This document shows positions 9,307 to 17,619 of a stretch of 64,000 bases of DNA, one piece after another. The notes below the pieces were generated by a model. It had not been told where the DNA came from, ran no database searches, and saw only the letters and a program-made list of their open reading frames with translations. The stretch's first letter is position 1. Each line of letters begins with the position of its first letter. The translations under genes were made by a program, and so were the position numbers. This stretch comes from Pseudomonas sp. MM211 (GTDB lineage: Bacteria; Pseudomonadota; Gammaproteobacteria; Pseudomonadales; Pseudomonadaceae). The stretch spans positions 2,852,001 through 2,916,000 of the forward strand of contig NZ_CP081942.1 of the NCBI RefSeq assembly GCF_020386635.1, read 5' to 3'.

Positions 9307-9597
9307 TCAGATGTCTCCCACCAGGACAGCCTCGATACACGTCAGCGTTGGCAAAAGTACTTGGGCAATGCGTTCTGCCTTGGGCGTAGGTAGGACACCA
9401 TGAGCCGTGCGCAAAAACAGCGGGTCATCGAAAAGCTGGCGTAGACATGCCAATGAGCCACTCACTGCGGGCTGATGTACATCCAGGAAATTCGCGGCTC
9501 GAGATACGCTGCCCTCGCGAAAGATCACCATAAACACAACCAGTAAATTGAGATCAGTCTTGGCCAACAGGTCTTCGTTGAACTGCATCGCGCCCAC
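9307..9597 (-). pseudogene. Truncated LysR-family regulator (N-terminal HTH only)
   Basis: Ninety-six residues that align with only the DNA-binding end of a LysR protein: the DLNLLVVFMVIFREGSVSRA helix-turn-helix start, PAVSGSLACLRQLFDDPLF, and the wing. LysR proteins are about 300 residues, so the effector domain is missing; it stops after a few linker residues. It starts 5 bases after the ABM gene and closes the MFS-SDR-ABM operon. It is probably a remnant. A free HTH acting as a dominant repressor is possible but less likely. Confidence 0.75.
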
Positions 9598-9602
9598 TCC
9601 GG

Positions 9603-9896
9603 TCAGGAGAGATGAAAGATATTGAAGTCGATGCGGCTAACCTCGCTGCACTCCAACAAGCCCAAAAAGCCGTGTAACGCCGGGTGGGTAAAATGCGCTT
9701 CCATCGCAGAGCGCGACTTCCAGTGCCCACTGACAATCCAGACGTCATCGTCTCCCTGACTACGGGTTACCCCATACGCCAGGCGGCCTGGAGCATCCGC
9801 CAACTGGTCAATAATCTCGCCTAAAGGCGCCCTCAGGCTCGGCGCAAGCCCAGCCACCGCATGGATCTGCACGGTGTTGATCGCTTCTATTACCAC
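9603..9896 (-). CDS. Antibiotic biosynthesis monooxygenase (ABM) domain protein
   Basis: A 97-residue protein with a ferredoxin-like ABM layout: an N-terminal strand, a helix around GEIIDQLADAPG, then VWIVSGHWKSRSAMEAHF and a short terminal strand. Small ABM proteins are dimeric cofactor-free monooxygenases (quinone-forming) or heme-degrading enzymes; no specific role can be assigned. The start is GTG with AAGGAG 8 bases upstream. It lies 51 bp after the SDR gene in the same direction and is probably co-transcribed with it and the MFS pump. Confidence 0.75.
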   Translation of the reverse strand: MVIEAINTVQIHAVAGLAPSLRAPLGEIIDQLADAPGRLAYGVTRSQGDDDVWIVSGHWKSRSAMEAHFTHPALHGFLGLLECSEVSRIDFNIFHLS

Positions 9897-9947
9897 GTGG
9901 GTTGCTCCTTGAGGGCGCGGGGTCAGGTCGTGGGGTTAGCGCTCCAC

Positions 9948-10694
9948 TCAGACCTGAGAAGCCCCACCATCGGCAAATAGCTCGATGCCGTTGATATAGC
10001 TGGCAGCATCGCTGGCAAGAAACGCCGCCACCGCTGCAATCTCCTCGGGCTCTCCAATGCGTCCAATCGGGCTTCTTTCGTTCAAAAACGCCAGCGCGTC
10101 GGCGGCGTTGTCACCAAACATATTACGCAGCGACTCGGTATTGGTTGGCCCTGGGCTAACGATGTTCAGACGGATGCCAGACCCCTTGAGGTCGCTGAGC
10201 CAGCTGCGTACCAGGTTGCGCAGCGCTGCCTTGGTCGCGCCATAGATGCTCAAGCCAGGACCCGGATCCATCGACGCGGTTGATCCTACAATCACGACCG
10301 AGGAGCCCTTGCCCAGCAACGGCAACGCGCTTTGCAAGGTGAACACCACGCCTTTCACATTCACCGCAAACTGCTGGTCAAATTGTTCTTCAGTGATTTC
10401 ACCCAGCGCAGCCAGCACACCAAAACCCGCGTTAGCCACCAGTACATCTAGGTGCCCGAAACGCTCGGCGACTTCGCTGAATAGGTAAGCAAGGTCTGCT
10501 GGTAGCGAAACGTCCGCCGCAATGGCCACCGCGTCGTTGCCGATAAGCTGAACCGCTTTGTCCAGTGCCTCCTGGCGCCGGCCAACCAGGATTACCTTCA
10601 AGCCGTCATCGGACATTTTTTTCGCGATTGCAAAGCCGATTCCGGTAGCGCCACCGGTGATGAGGGCAATTTTTTTCGTGGATACATCAGTCAT
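9948..10694 (-). CDS. Short-chain dehydrogenase/reductase
   Basis: A 248-residue classical SDR. TGGATGIG near the N-terminus binds NAD(P), NAG appears in LVANAGFGV, and the catalytic Ser and YxxxK (YGATK) are in place. The C-terminal IGEPEEIAAVAAFLASD and INGIELFADGG blocks are typical. The Arg pair after the second strand (VGRRQEAL) favours NADPH. AGGA lies just upstream of the ATG. It sits 68 bp after the MFS gene and 51 bp before the ABM gene, so it belongs to the TetR-controlled operon. The substrate is unknown. Confidence 0.9.
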   Translation of the reverse strand: MTDVSTKKIALITGGATGIGFAIAKKMSDDGLKVILVGRRQEALDKAVQLIGNDAVAIAADVSLPADLAYLFSEVAERFGHLDVLVANAGFGVLAALGEITEEQFDQQFAVNVKGVVFTLQSALPLLGKGSSVVIVGSTASMDPGPGLSIYGATKAALRNLVRSWLSDLKGSGIRLNIVSPGPTNTESLRNMFGDNAADALAFLNERSPIGRIGEPEEIAAVAAFLASDAASYINGIELFADGGASQV

Positions 10695-10762
10695 GGGTAT
10701 TCCTCGCGCACAGCCGCCCGCAATCGCGCGGCAGGGTTATAAAAGGGATATTTGGAGGGGCG

Positions 10763-12163
10763 TTACACGGTGCGCTGGCGCATTAAAGGCCAAGCGACCA
10801 CTGCGGCCATTAGCGCCAGTAAAGCGGCGGCACCAAAAGCCATGGGTAGCCCGGAAGCTATGTTTTCAGGCAGCGAGGCCGCACTGAGCACGGCAGTGAT
10901 AATGGCGATGCCGAGCGCGCCGCCGATTTGTTGATCCATTTGCAGCAAGCCGGAAACGCTGCCGCTGTGTTCGGCAGGCACTTCATTCATGGTCAGTACC
11001 GTGCCAGGGGTAAAAACCAAGGCAATGCCCACACTGTGTACCAGCATCGGCCCGAGAATCCCGCCGAAGTAGGTGCTGTGCTCGCCGATAAACGCAAAAC
11101 CTAAAAAGCTCAGTGCCACCAGTACACAACCAATCACTTGCAGACGTTCGGCGCTGAAGCGTGTGATCAGCACGGGCATGAAATGGGTGACGGCAAATAC
11201 GGTGCAGGTGACTGGCAGGTAGGCCAACCCTGCCACCAGCGGGGCAAAGCCGAGTACCGTTTGCAGGTACTGCACCAGAATAAACAGTAGGGAGAAATGC
11301 ACGCCGACAATCAGTGCCATGATGGCGAGGGCTCGCAACCGAGCACTGTTGCGTAGCAGGTTGAGGTCAAGCAGGGGTTGCTGGACATGGCGCTCTATTT
11401 GCCAGAACGAACCGAGCAACAAGGCGGCAGTGAGGAAGGACAGGAGGGTCACAGAAGAGGCCCAGCCCTGCTCAGCAGCATGGATAAAGCCATACACCAG
11501 GGCGATGGAGCCGAGGGTGGCTGTTAGCGCGCCGCCGACATCGAAGGTCGAGGGTTGCCGGTCGGTCTCGTCCACCAGGCGCCCGATCAACAGCAGCACT
11601 ACCGCACCCACAGGGACATTGATAAGCAGCGACCAGCGCCACGACCAGTACTCCGTTAGCCAGCCGCCAAGGATCAAGCCCGCCGAAGCGCCCACGGAAG
11701 ACACCGCGATAAAGAGCCCGAGGCCTCGATTTCTTTCAGCTTCGTCTCGGGCAATATTGGTGATCAAAGCCAGCACGCTGGGAGCCGCCAGCGCAGCGCC
11801 GACACCCTGCAAAACACGCGCGCTTACCAACATATAGGCGTCCTGCGCCAATCCGCCGAGCAACGAGGCGACTACGAACAGCGCAATGCCTAGCTGAAAA
11901 GCCCGCACTCGGCCAAACGCATCGCCCAATCGACCTCCCAGTAGTAGCAGCCCTCCAAAGGCCAGGGCGAACGCATTGGGAACCCAGGAGATTGTTGCGG
12001 CCGAAAATGCCAGGTCGCCCTGAATGCGCGGCAAGGCCACCATCACAATCAGAAAGTCCATCTGGAGCATCAGCTGCGCAGCGAGGATGACCGTCAGGGC
12101 CAGGGCAATTGAGCGGCTTGGTTTAGAGGAAGTCGCAATAGAGGTGACGGGGGTGGCGCTCAT
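10763..12163 (-). CDS. MFS drug-efflux transporter, DHA2 (EmrB/QacA) type
   Basis: A 466-residue inner-membrane protein with about 14 hydrophobic segments. Early LMQMDFLIVMVALPRI and the loop GGLLLLGGRLGDAFGRVRAF are the DHA2 signatures. It should export hydrophobic or aromatic toxicants by proton antiport. It is first in a minus-strand operon with an SDR, an ABM monooxygenase and a LysR stub. The divergent tetR at 12370 shares its promoter region, which holds two related operator-like sites. AGGA precedes the ATG. Confidence 0.9.
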   Translation of the reverse strand: MSATPVTSIATSSKPSRSIALALTVILAAQLMLQMDFLIVMVALPRIQGDLAFSAATISWVPNAFALAFGGLLLLGGRLGDAFGRVRAFQLGIALFVVASLLGGLAQDAYMLVSARVLQGVGAALAAPSVLALITNIARDEAERNRGLGLFIAVSSVGASAGLILGGWLTEYWSWRWSLLINVPVGAVVLLLIGRLVDETDRQPSTFDVGGALTATLGSIALVYGFIHAAEQGWASSVTLLSFLTAALLLGSFWQIERHVQQPLLDLNLLRNSARLRALAIMALIVGVHFSLLFILVQYLQTVLGFAPLVAGLAYLPVTCTVFAVTHFMPVLITRFSAERLQVIGCVLVALSFLGFAFIGEHSTYFGGILGPMLVHSVGIALVFTPGTVLTMNEVPAEHSGSVSGLLQMDQQIGGALGIAIITAVLSAASLPENIASGLPMAFGAAALLALMAAVVAWPLMRQRTV

Positions 12164-12230
12164 GGCAGGTCCTGATAGGAGTCGGACGAGCGCCGCCTGA
12201 GTATCGGCGCCGCACCCGTCTCGAAGTTAA

Positions 12231-12250
12231 TATGTAGCGAACACTACATA
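12231..12250. promoter_or_regulatory. Probable TetR operator, MFS side
   Basis: TATGTAGCGAACACTACATA has a 7-bp inverted repeat, TATGTAG/CTACATA, around six bases, 68 bp before the MFS start. It shares the pattern TATGTAGCGNNCRCTAYA with the second site at 12324. Confidence 0.65.
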
Positions 12251-12323
12251 GACCTGGGCGGATACGCAACGCTTTTAGTGGTTGCTAAATAAAATTATGG
12301 TTTTCCTCGCTTGTTTGCACCTT

Positions 12324-12341
12324 TATGTAGCGGTCGCTATA
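12324..12341. promoter_or_regulatory. Probable TetR operator, tetR side
   Basis: TATGTAGCGGTCGCTATA, centred on TAGCG-GT-CGCTA, lies about 28 bases before the tetR start. It matches the first site in 14 of 18 positions. The two sites could let one repressor control both divergent genes. Confidence 0.65.
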
Positions 12342-12369
12342 GTTAGCGCGCCAACTGCCCGAGGTTTTC

Positions 12370-12957
12370 ATGAACGACAAAGCCCGCCTGCGCCGCCCCG
12401 CCTTTGACCGCGAAGGCGGTGTGGCGATTGCCCAGACGCTGTTTCACCAGCGCGGTTATGACGCGGTGAGCCTGTCGGATTTAACCGACGCTCTGGATAT
12501 CAAACCGCCAAGTTTTTACGCTGCTTACGGCAGCAAAGCCGAACTATTCGAGCGCGCGATGCTTCGGTATGCCGGCGAAAATGCCTTACCGCTAGACACC
12601 TTGTTGGCGCCAGAGCGTCCGCCGGCAGAGGCGCTTACAGCGCTGTTGGTGACTGCCGCCAAACAATACAGCCGCCACAGCAAGTTACGCGGCTGCATGA
12701 TCACGGAAGGTACTCGGGCTGATGACCCAGTCGCACGAAAGATGGCTGATGACCTAACGAAGGGCGGCCTTCAAGCGATTCGTAGATACCTGGATGGTGT
12801 AAAGCCCGAGGCAGCTCAGGCGCTGTCGGATTATATCGCGGTGACTTTGCGCGGATTGTCCGCGGCATCGTGTGTCGGCCTCTCGCGGAACCGTCTAATC
12901 GAGGTCGCCATCATGGCTGGCCGGTTTCTTAGTCACGAGTTTCGAATGCAAAGCTAG
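12370..12957 (+). CDS. TetR-family transcriptional repressor
   Basis: A 195-residue TetR protein. The N-terminal DNA-binding helices are visible in the run from AIAQTLFHQRGYDAVSLSDL to DIKPPSFYAAYGSKAELFERAM. The C-terminal ligand domain is variable, with one cysteine in LRGCMI, as in the TetR_C_39/YxaF-like group. It is divergent from the MFS-SDR-ABM operon; the two palindromes between them are the likely binding sites. GAGG lies 5 bases before the ATG. Confidence 0.9.
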   Translation: MNDKARLRRPAFDREGGVAIAQTLFHQRGYDAVSLSDLTDALDIKPPSFYAAYGSKAELFERAMLRYAGENALPLDTLLAPERPPAEALTALLVTAAKQYSRHSKLRGCMITEGTRADDPVARKMADDLTKGGLQAIRRYLDGVKPEAAQALSDYIAVTLRGLSAASCVGLSRNRLIEVAIMAGRFLSHEFRMQS

Positions 12958-13000
12958 CGCCACTGGTTGCGTGAACTTATCTCGCGCATCCACGCCAATC

Positions 13001-13024
13001 GTCGCTTTTGGGCGATCGCTGTCG
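13001..13024 (+). repeat. Copy of a degenerate dispersed intergenic motif
   Basis: GTCGCTTTTGGGCGATCGCT matches the core of the motif at 9186, and GGCCAATAGC follows 35 bases later, as it does after the 9186 copy. Confidence 0.35.
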
Positions 13025-13074
13025 ATGCACGAAGAGCTGTGATCGGCCAATAGCGCACATGTCGGGAATGGTTT

Positions 13075-14052
13075 TTACAAATCAGTAGTCCATGTGCCGG
13101 GAATGCTCTCAGCAAACCCAGTGCCAAACACCTGTGCCGGCGTCGCAAAGCCCTGTCTGACCTCACCGCCCAATACCCTGCGCGCCGCCTCTACTGCGGC
13201 CAGAGGCGTATAGGAATAGCCGTTCACTGTCCCGATCACCGAGCGCGCCACGGTCCCGTCAGCGCCGGTCACTTCAGCGACTGCGCGAGCGGGTTGCTCC
13301 AGCCGCTGCTCGGCGCTTGGGCCATCAGGGAGTCGTGCCAGATCACCTGTAGGAAACGCATCACCGGTGACGTGAACGTACATGGCGATATTGGGGATGG
13401 CAGTCGAGTACCAAGCGGTGATCAGGTCACCAAAGGACAGCGGTGCGCAGAGGACCGGGCCGTCGCCAAAGTCGAACAACTGTGGCTGGGCGTCGGGCGT
13501 GGCGACCAGTCGCCCATCGATCCGCGCCATCAAGCCTGCGCCGATGATTTCGCTGGCGCTGATTGCTGACCCTCGCGACATGCACCCGGCCACCTGAAGC
13601 GCAACACGCAGCGATTGAGGGCTACGCACACGCTGCGCTACATGCATGGCCAGGCAGTCGGTTGGCACCACGTCCCAGCCAACACCGGGCAGCAGCATCA
13701 CCCCCGCTTTGGCGGCCTGCACGCTGAGCCGCTCAGCCAATCGGTAAACGTTGATTTCGGCGGTGATGTCCAGGTAGCTAACACCGGCCTCGATGCAGGC
13801 GTGCATCAAGGGATGCGCGGTGAGTGCAAACGGTCCCGCACAGTTCAGCAGTACGTCCACTCCTTCCAAGGCGCTACCTAGCGGCTCATCGAGCGGAAAG
13901 ACCCGATAGGGAACGCTCAGGCGCTCGGCCAACTTTTGCAGTTTGGCGGCATCGCGGCCGGCAATTTCGACGTTCAGCCCAGCGGACTTGGCTTGTTCTG
14001 CAACCATGGCGCCGGTGTAACCCGCAGCGCCGTATATCAGTAGTTTTTTCAT
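13075..14052 (-). CDS. Saccharopine dehydrogenase-like NAD(P)-binding oxidoreductase
   Basis: About 325 residues. The N-terminus KKLLIYGAAGYTGAMVAEQA is the Rossmann motif of the saccharopine dehydrogenase/trans-acting enoyl reductase group. Further support comes from LLNCAGPFALTAHPLMHACI and the segment YLDITAE. The enzyme is a cytoplasmic oxidoreductase of unknown substrate. I place the start at 14052, where ATGA overlaps the stop of the VOC gene; an in-frame ATG at 14067 is also possible. The overlap indicates translational coupling with the VOC gene in an SDR-VOC-dehydrogenase operon. Confidence 0.8.
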   Translation of the reverse strand: MKKLLIYGAAGYTGAMVAEQAKSAGLNVEIAGRDAAKLQKLAERLSVPYRVFPLDEPLGSALEGVDVLLNCAGPFALTAHPLMHACIEAGVSYLDITAEINVYRLAERLSVQAAKAGVMLLPGVGWDVVPTDCLAMHVAQRVRSPQSLRVALQVAGCMSRGSAISASEIIGAGLMARIDGRLVATPDAQPQLFDFGDGPVLCAPLSFGDLITAWYSTAIPNIAMYVHVTGDAFPTGDLARLPDGPSAEQRLEQPARAVAEVTGADGTVARSVIGTVNGYSYTPLAAVEAARRVLGGEVRQGFATPAQVFGTGFAESIPGTWTTDL

Positions 14053-14450
14053 GCGCTGTGCTGCCATTTTTTGTAGACGAATTCGAGGCTATAGCCGTCC
14101 GGGTCCAGCACATTGGCGGCGTAGTACTCGGGGTCGTAGTGCAAACGGGCGCCAGGCGGACCGTTGTCTGTGCCGCCGGCCTGAATAGCGGCGGCGTAGG
14201 CGGCATTTACCTGCGCGCGGCTATTGGCGACAAAGCCGATGTGCGCCGCGCGCCCTTCAACAACGCCTTCGCGCAGCCAGAAAAATACGCGCCCGTTTGC
14301 CCCAAACCCCTTGAGGTCGGGATGGCCGGGCGGGCCATCCTTGCCGTCGTAATCAAGACGGCTGGTGATGCCCAGCGGTGGCAGCGCGGCGCTGTAGAAC
14401 GCGATGGAGCGCTGCAGGTCTGCGACAGAAATAAAGACATGGTCAAGCAT
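14049..14450 (-). CDS. VOC (glyoxalase/bleomycin-resistance) family protein
   Basis: A 133-residue single-module VOC protein. It starts MLDHVFISVADLQRSIAFYS, the typical first module strand and helix, and ends with NVLDPDGYSLEFVYK carrying the family Glu. The metal-ligand pattern His...Glu is kept. The frame extends to 14528, but GAGG upstream of 14450 and the fold fix this start. It is the middle gene of the three-gene operon, 37 bp after the SDR and overlapping the next gene by 4 bp. Confidence 0.85.
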   Translation of the reverse strand: MLDHVFISVADLQRSIAFYSAALPPLGITSRLDYDGKDGPPGHPDLKGFGANGRVFFWLREGVVEGRAAHIGFVANSRAQVNAAYAAAIQAGGTDNGPPGARLHYDPEYYAANVLDPDGYSLEFVYKKWQHSA

Positions 14451-14487
14451 GGTGTTTTCCTCGTTTAAAGGGGGTGTGTGGAGGGTT

Positions 14488-15231
14488 CTAAACCATGTAA
14501 CCGCCAGCAACCTCAATGGCCTGAGCATTGATCCAGGCGCTTTCTGCCGACAACAACGTGGCGATCACTCGGCCCACATCTTCTGGCTCGCCGACCCGGC
14601 CCAACGCGGTTTGCCCGGCGAGCAACGCCTCAAATTCATCGTTCAGGCCGCCACCCAACTCGGTACGAATGGCCCCTGGCGAGACGGCGTTGGCGCGAAT
14701 CCGACGTTCGCCAAACTCCTTGGCCATGTAACGGGTCAGCACTTCCAGGCCGCCTTTGAATGCGGCGTACGGCGCAACGCCCGCCGTGGCTACACGGGTC
14801 GTGGCGCTAGTGAGGTTGACGATGCTGGCGCCGTCGGCCAGCAACGGCAGCAGTGTTTGGGTCAGAAAAAACGGGCCCTTGAGGTGAACGTTAAATAGCC
14901 CATCGAATTGCGCTTCGCTGACCGTCGCGATTGGATTGAACAGACCGTAGCCGGCGTTATTGACTACACCGTCGAGGTGCGCCACCTCCCATACCTGCTG
15001 CAAGACCTGCTGAACCGTTTCAGCAAAAGCGCCAAAGCTGCTCACGTCGGCGACATCCAGTTTCAGCGCAACGGCTTTGCCGCCACCTGCCCGAATCTGC
15101 TCGACCACTGCCTGCGCCGCTTTCGGGTTGTTGTTATAGGTCAGGACAACGCCCATACCTCGTTCGGCGCACAGGGTGGCGGTACTGGCGCCGATGCCAC
15201 GGCTGCCGCCGGTGATCAGAATGACGCTCAT
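14488..15231 (-). CDS. Short-chain dehydrogenase/reductase
   Basis: A 247-residue classical SDR with TGGSRGIG, NNAGYG, the Ser in NLTSATT and the YAAFK catalytic pair; the C-terminal EDVGRVIATLLS and VAGGYMV blocks fit the family. GGAG is upstream of the ATG. It is the first gene of a minus operon with the VOC and saccharopine-type genes. It is divergent from the AraC gene at 15361 with a 129-bp shared control region, so AraC control is likely. Confidence 0.9.
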   Translation of the reverse strand: MSVILITGGSRGIGASTATLCAERGMGVVLTYNNNPKAAQAVVEQIRAGGGKAVALKLDVADVSSFGAFAETVQQVLQQVWEVAHLDGVVNNAGYGLFNPIATVSEAQFDGLFNVHLKGPFFLTQTLLPLLADGASIVNLTSATTRVATAGVAPYAAFKGGLEVLTRYMAKEFGERRIRANAVSPGAIRTELGGGLNDEFEALLAGQTALGRVGEPEDVGRVIATLLSAESAWINAQAIEVAGGYMV

Positions 15232-15360
15232 GGTGTGCTCCGATGTCGATTAGATGAGGTGCCACAGTAGCGACCACCCTGCGCAGCCACGCAGCCATTC
15301 CTACTCGAAACCTGCCTGTTTCTGCTTTTTGCTTGCACTGCCTACCCGCTCTGGCGTCAG

Positions 15361-16263
15361 ATGCTCAGCATGAACAATCAACTGAACGAACTCCGGGCGC
15401 TGGCCGCCCACGCCGAGAACCGGCGTACGGAAACCGGCATTCCCCGTGTCGCCATGGTGCAAGGCGAAGTGCCGGAACATTTGTTGGCCGCTGTGTACGA
15501 CCCGATGATCAACCTGATTTTGCAGGGCAGTAAGTCGATGACCGTGGGCGACCGCACCTTGCGCTACGACCCGGCGACTTACTTTGTGATGTCCATCGAG
15601 TTGCCGGCCGTGGGCAAGGTGCACACCGCCGCCACGGGCGAGCCGTACCTGGCCGTGAGCCTAACGTTGGACCCTACGATTCTCGCCACGCTGCTGGCAG
15701 ACCTGCCCATACCTGCCGAGCGGGTTGCGCAGGAAAATGGCTTTTCCGTAGCCGCAGTGACGCCCGAACTCATGGATGCGTGGGTGCGTATGTTGCGACT
15801 GATGGAGCGCCCGCAAGACATCACCGCACTGGCGCCGGCGTATGAGCGGGAAATTCTCTACCGTGTGTTGCAGGGGCCTCAAGGCTGGATGCTGCGTGAA
15901 ATCGCAGCCCCGGATACCGCCATGGCCCGAGTAAGCCTGGCCATCCAGTGGATTCGTCGCGACTTCGCCGAGCCCATTCGTGTCGACGACTTGGCTGAGA
16001 AAGCAGCGATGAGTGTGTCGGCCTTCCACCGTCATTTCAAAGCAGTGACCAACTTGAGCCCATTGCAGTATCAGAAGCGCGTTCGGCTGCTCCAGGCCCG
16101 CACGCTGTTGGTGTCCAGTGCCAAGAGCGTCACCACGGCGGCCTATGAAGTGGGCTATGAAAGCCCCACCCAGTTCAGCCGCGACTACGCCCGTGTTTTT
16201 GGCTTGCCGCCGGCGCGGGATGCCGCGCGAATTTTGGCGGACACACGGGCTTTGGCTGTTTAG
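15361..16263 (+). CDS. AraC-family transcriptional regulator (AraC-N/cupin-6 type)
   Basis: A 300-residue regulator. Its N-terminal half matches the AraC-N domain found in regulators of aldehyde or alcohol reductase genes (VYDPMINLILQGSKSM, YFVMSIELPAVG). The C-terminal half has two HTH units, ending with ATYEVGYESPTQFSRDY-like sequence. ATG 15361 or 15370 could be used. The gene faces away from the SDR operon at 15231. In other bacteria this AraC subtype often sits beside the oxidoreductases it controls, which fits here. Confidence 0.9.
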   Translation: MLSMNNQLNELRALAAHAENRRTETGIPRVAMVQGEVPEHLLAAVYDPMINLILQGSKSMTVGDRTLRYDPATYFVMSIELPAVGKVHTAATGEPYLAVSLTLDPTILATLLADLPIPAERVAQENGFSVAAVTPELMDAWVRMLRLMERPQDITALAPAYEREILYRVLQGPQGWMLREIAAPDTAMARVSLAIQWIRRDFAEPIRVDDLAEKAAMSVSAFHRHFKAVTNLSPLQYQKRVRLLQARTLLVSSAKSVTTAAYEVGYESPTQFSRDYARVFGLPPARDAARILADTRALAV

Positions 16264-16423
16264 CTGCTTGCTGCCAGTCGAGACGCCGCGATGTTTAAGC
16301 GTCTACGGATGCCGGCGATCCAGACAGCGTGAATGCGACAGTATCAGCGGCTTGAAGAGGCATCTTGGGTTCGCCAATCCAAGTCGCTAGATAAGCAGCG
16401 TCACCAAGATATGCAGCCTATAT

Positions 16424-16457
16424 GACCGTCCGCTTTTGCCGCCGAAAATAGCCGGTC
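16424..16457 (+). repeat. Copy of a degenerate dispersed intergenic motif
   Basis: It starts GACCGTCCGCTTTTGCCGCC and ends ATAGCCGGTC, with complementary GACC/GGTC ends like the copy at 9186. It lies between the convergent AraC and SDR genes. Confidence 0.35.
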
Positions 16458-16506
16458 AGATGGGACGGGGCGAGCTAATAGCTACCTAGTTTTCGCCAGT
16501 AATAAG

Positions 16507-17277
16507 TCACCAGACAATGGGTTTGTCGTCCCAAGCCCAGAAGGTTCCGCTGTCTTCCGATCCATGTGCCCCTACCAACTCGATAATGCGATCCGCTGAG
16601 AACGCCGGTTCGAACAATTGTCCATCTGGCACGTTCGCTTGAAATGGCTGAGACAGAGTCGTGTTGGTCGTGCCTGGATGTACAGCCAGGACAGTAGAGG
16701 CAGGATTCAGGCGTTTCAGTTCGATACTGGCCGTGTGTAGCAACTGGTTGAGTGCCGCTTTACTGGATCGGTAGCTGTACCAGCCACCCAATCGGTTATC
16801 GCCAATAGAGCCAACTCTCGCGGAGAGCGCCGCGAAGGTAGAGGGCTGCTTGCGCAATAACGGGAGTAGGTGTTTAAGCAATAGGATCGGCGCAAAGGTG
16901 TTGGTCGCGAAGCTCGCTTGCATGCTCGCAAGCGTCAGTTGTGCAAGACCCTTTTCTGCTTTTGCACCGTCTTGATGAAGAATGCCTAGCGTGCTGATAA
17001 CGAGGTGTAGATGATCACATTCTTCACGCGTCTCGCTCGCAAGCGTTTCGAGGGATTGCTCATCGCGCGCGTCGCAGTCGACTCGTTTCAGGCGTTGGCC
17101 ATACTGTTCTGTAAGCTTTGCCAGCTCTGGGGAGGTGCTGGCTTTTCGCGCTACTGCCCATACCCGGGCCACATCATCGCGAGCAAGCAAAGCTGCGCAC
17201 AGTGCCAAGCCAATACCTCGGCTGGCTCCACATATGAGCACATCAGCTTCGCTGTTCAGTTCGGGAATCAAACTCAT
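16507..17277 (-). CDS. SDR family oxidoreductase, C-factor (CsgA)-like
   Basis: A 256-residue SDR with CGASRGIG for nucleotide binding and YRSSK as the catalytic Tyr/Lys. The central part, with VISTLGILHQDG and SFATNTFAPILLLKHLLPLL, resembles the C-factor/YciK-like SDR branch rather than the classical ketoreductases. GAGG lies upstream of the ATG. It is a single gene whose substrate cannot be inferred. Confidence 0.85.
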   Translation of the reverse strand: MSLIPELNSEADVLICGASRGIGLALCAALLARDDVARVWAVARKASTSPELAKLTEQYGQRLKRVDCDARDEQSLETLASETREECDHLHLVISTLGILHQDGAKAEKGLAQLTLASMQASFATNTFAPILLLKHLLPLLRKQPSTFAALSARVGSIGDNRLGGWYSYRSSKAALNQLLHTASIELKRLNPASTVLAVHPGTTNTTLSQPFQANVPDGQLFEPAFSADRIIELVGAHGSEDSGTFWAWDDKPIVW

Positions 17278-17619
17278 AAGGCACCTCGAGGGGCATGGCT
17301 GAAGTGTTATTTATGACTTGGAACCAGAAAAAGGGCAGATTCGTTTTTATCTTAAATGGCTTCAAAAGGCCGTAACCGGACATCGAAGCCTGTGACAGTG
17401 CCCCTGCGCGCCAACTGCGATTACATATCGATCAAGCGGGTTATTTAGCGGTAAACGGCAGCCCAGTGGGGCTGCCGTTTACCCTGGTTAGTGCCCCAAG
17501 ATCAGCCCAGCCACTGGGCGTGACCAAGGACTGCTGTTGGCCTGAAGCCCAAACTTATTTGGAGACCTCAGTCACTGATCCAGTGGCCAGTCGGATAGGG
17601 CCTTTGACTCATCTGCGCC
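17278..17619. other. Intergenic stretch with a strong hairpin
   Basis: No open frame is credible here. The notable element is a perfect 15-bp hairpin at 17450-17483. The rest shows a possible fragment of the dispersed motif near 17370 (GGCCGTAACCGGACATC) and nothing else recognisable. Confidence 0.5.
17450..17483. terminator. Perfect 15-bp hairpin, possible terminator of the PfpI gene
   Basis: GGTAAACGGCAGCCC at 17450-17464 pairs exactly with its complement at 17469-17483 around a four-base loop, AGTG. It lies about 140 bases past the frameshifted PfpI gene (minus strand). There is no long T-tract on either side, so a Rho-independent terminator is likely but not certain. Confidence 0.5.
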
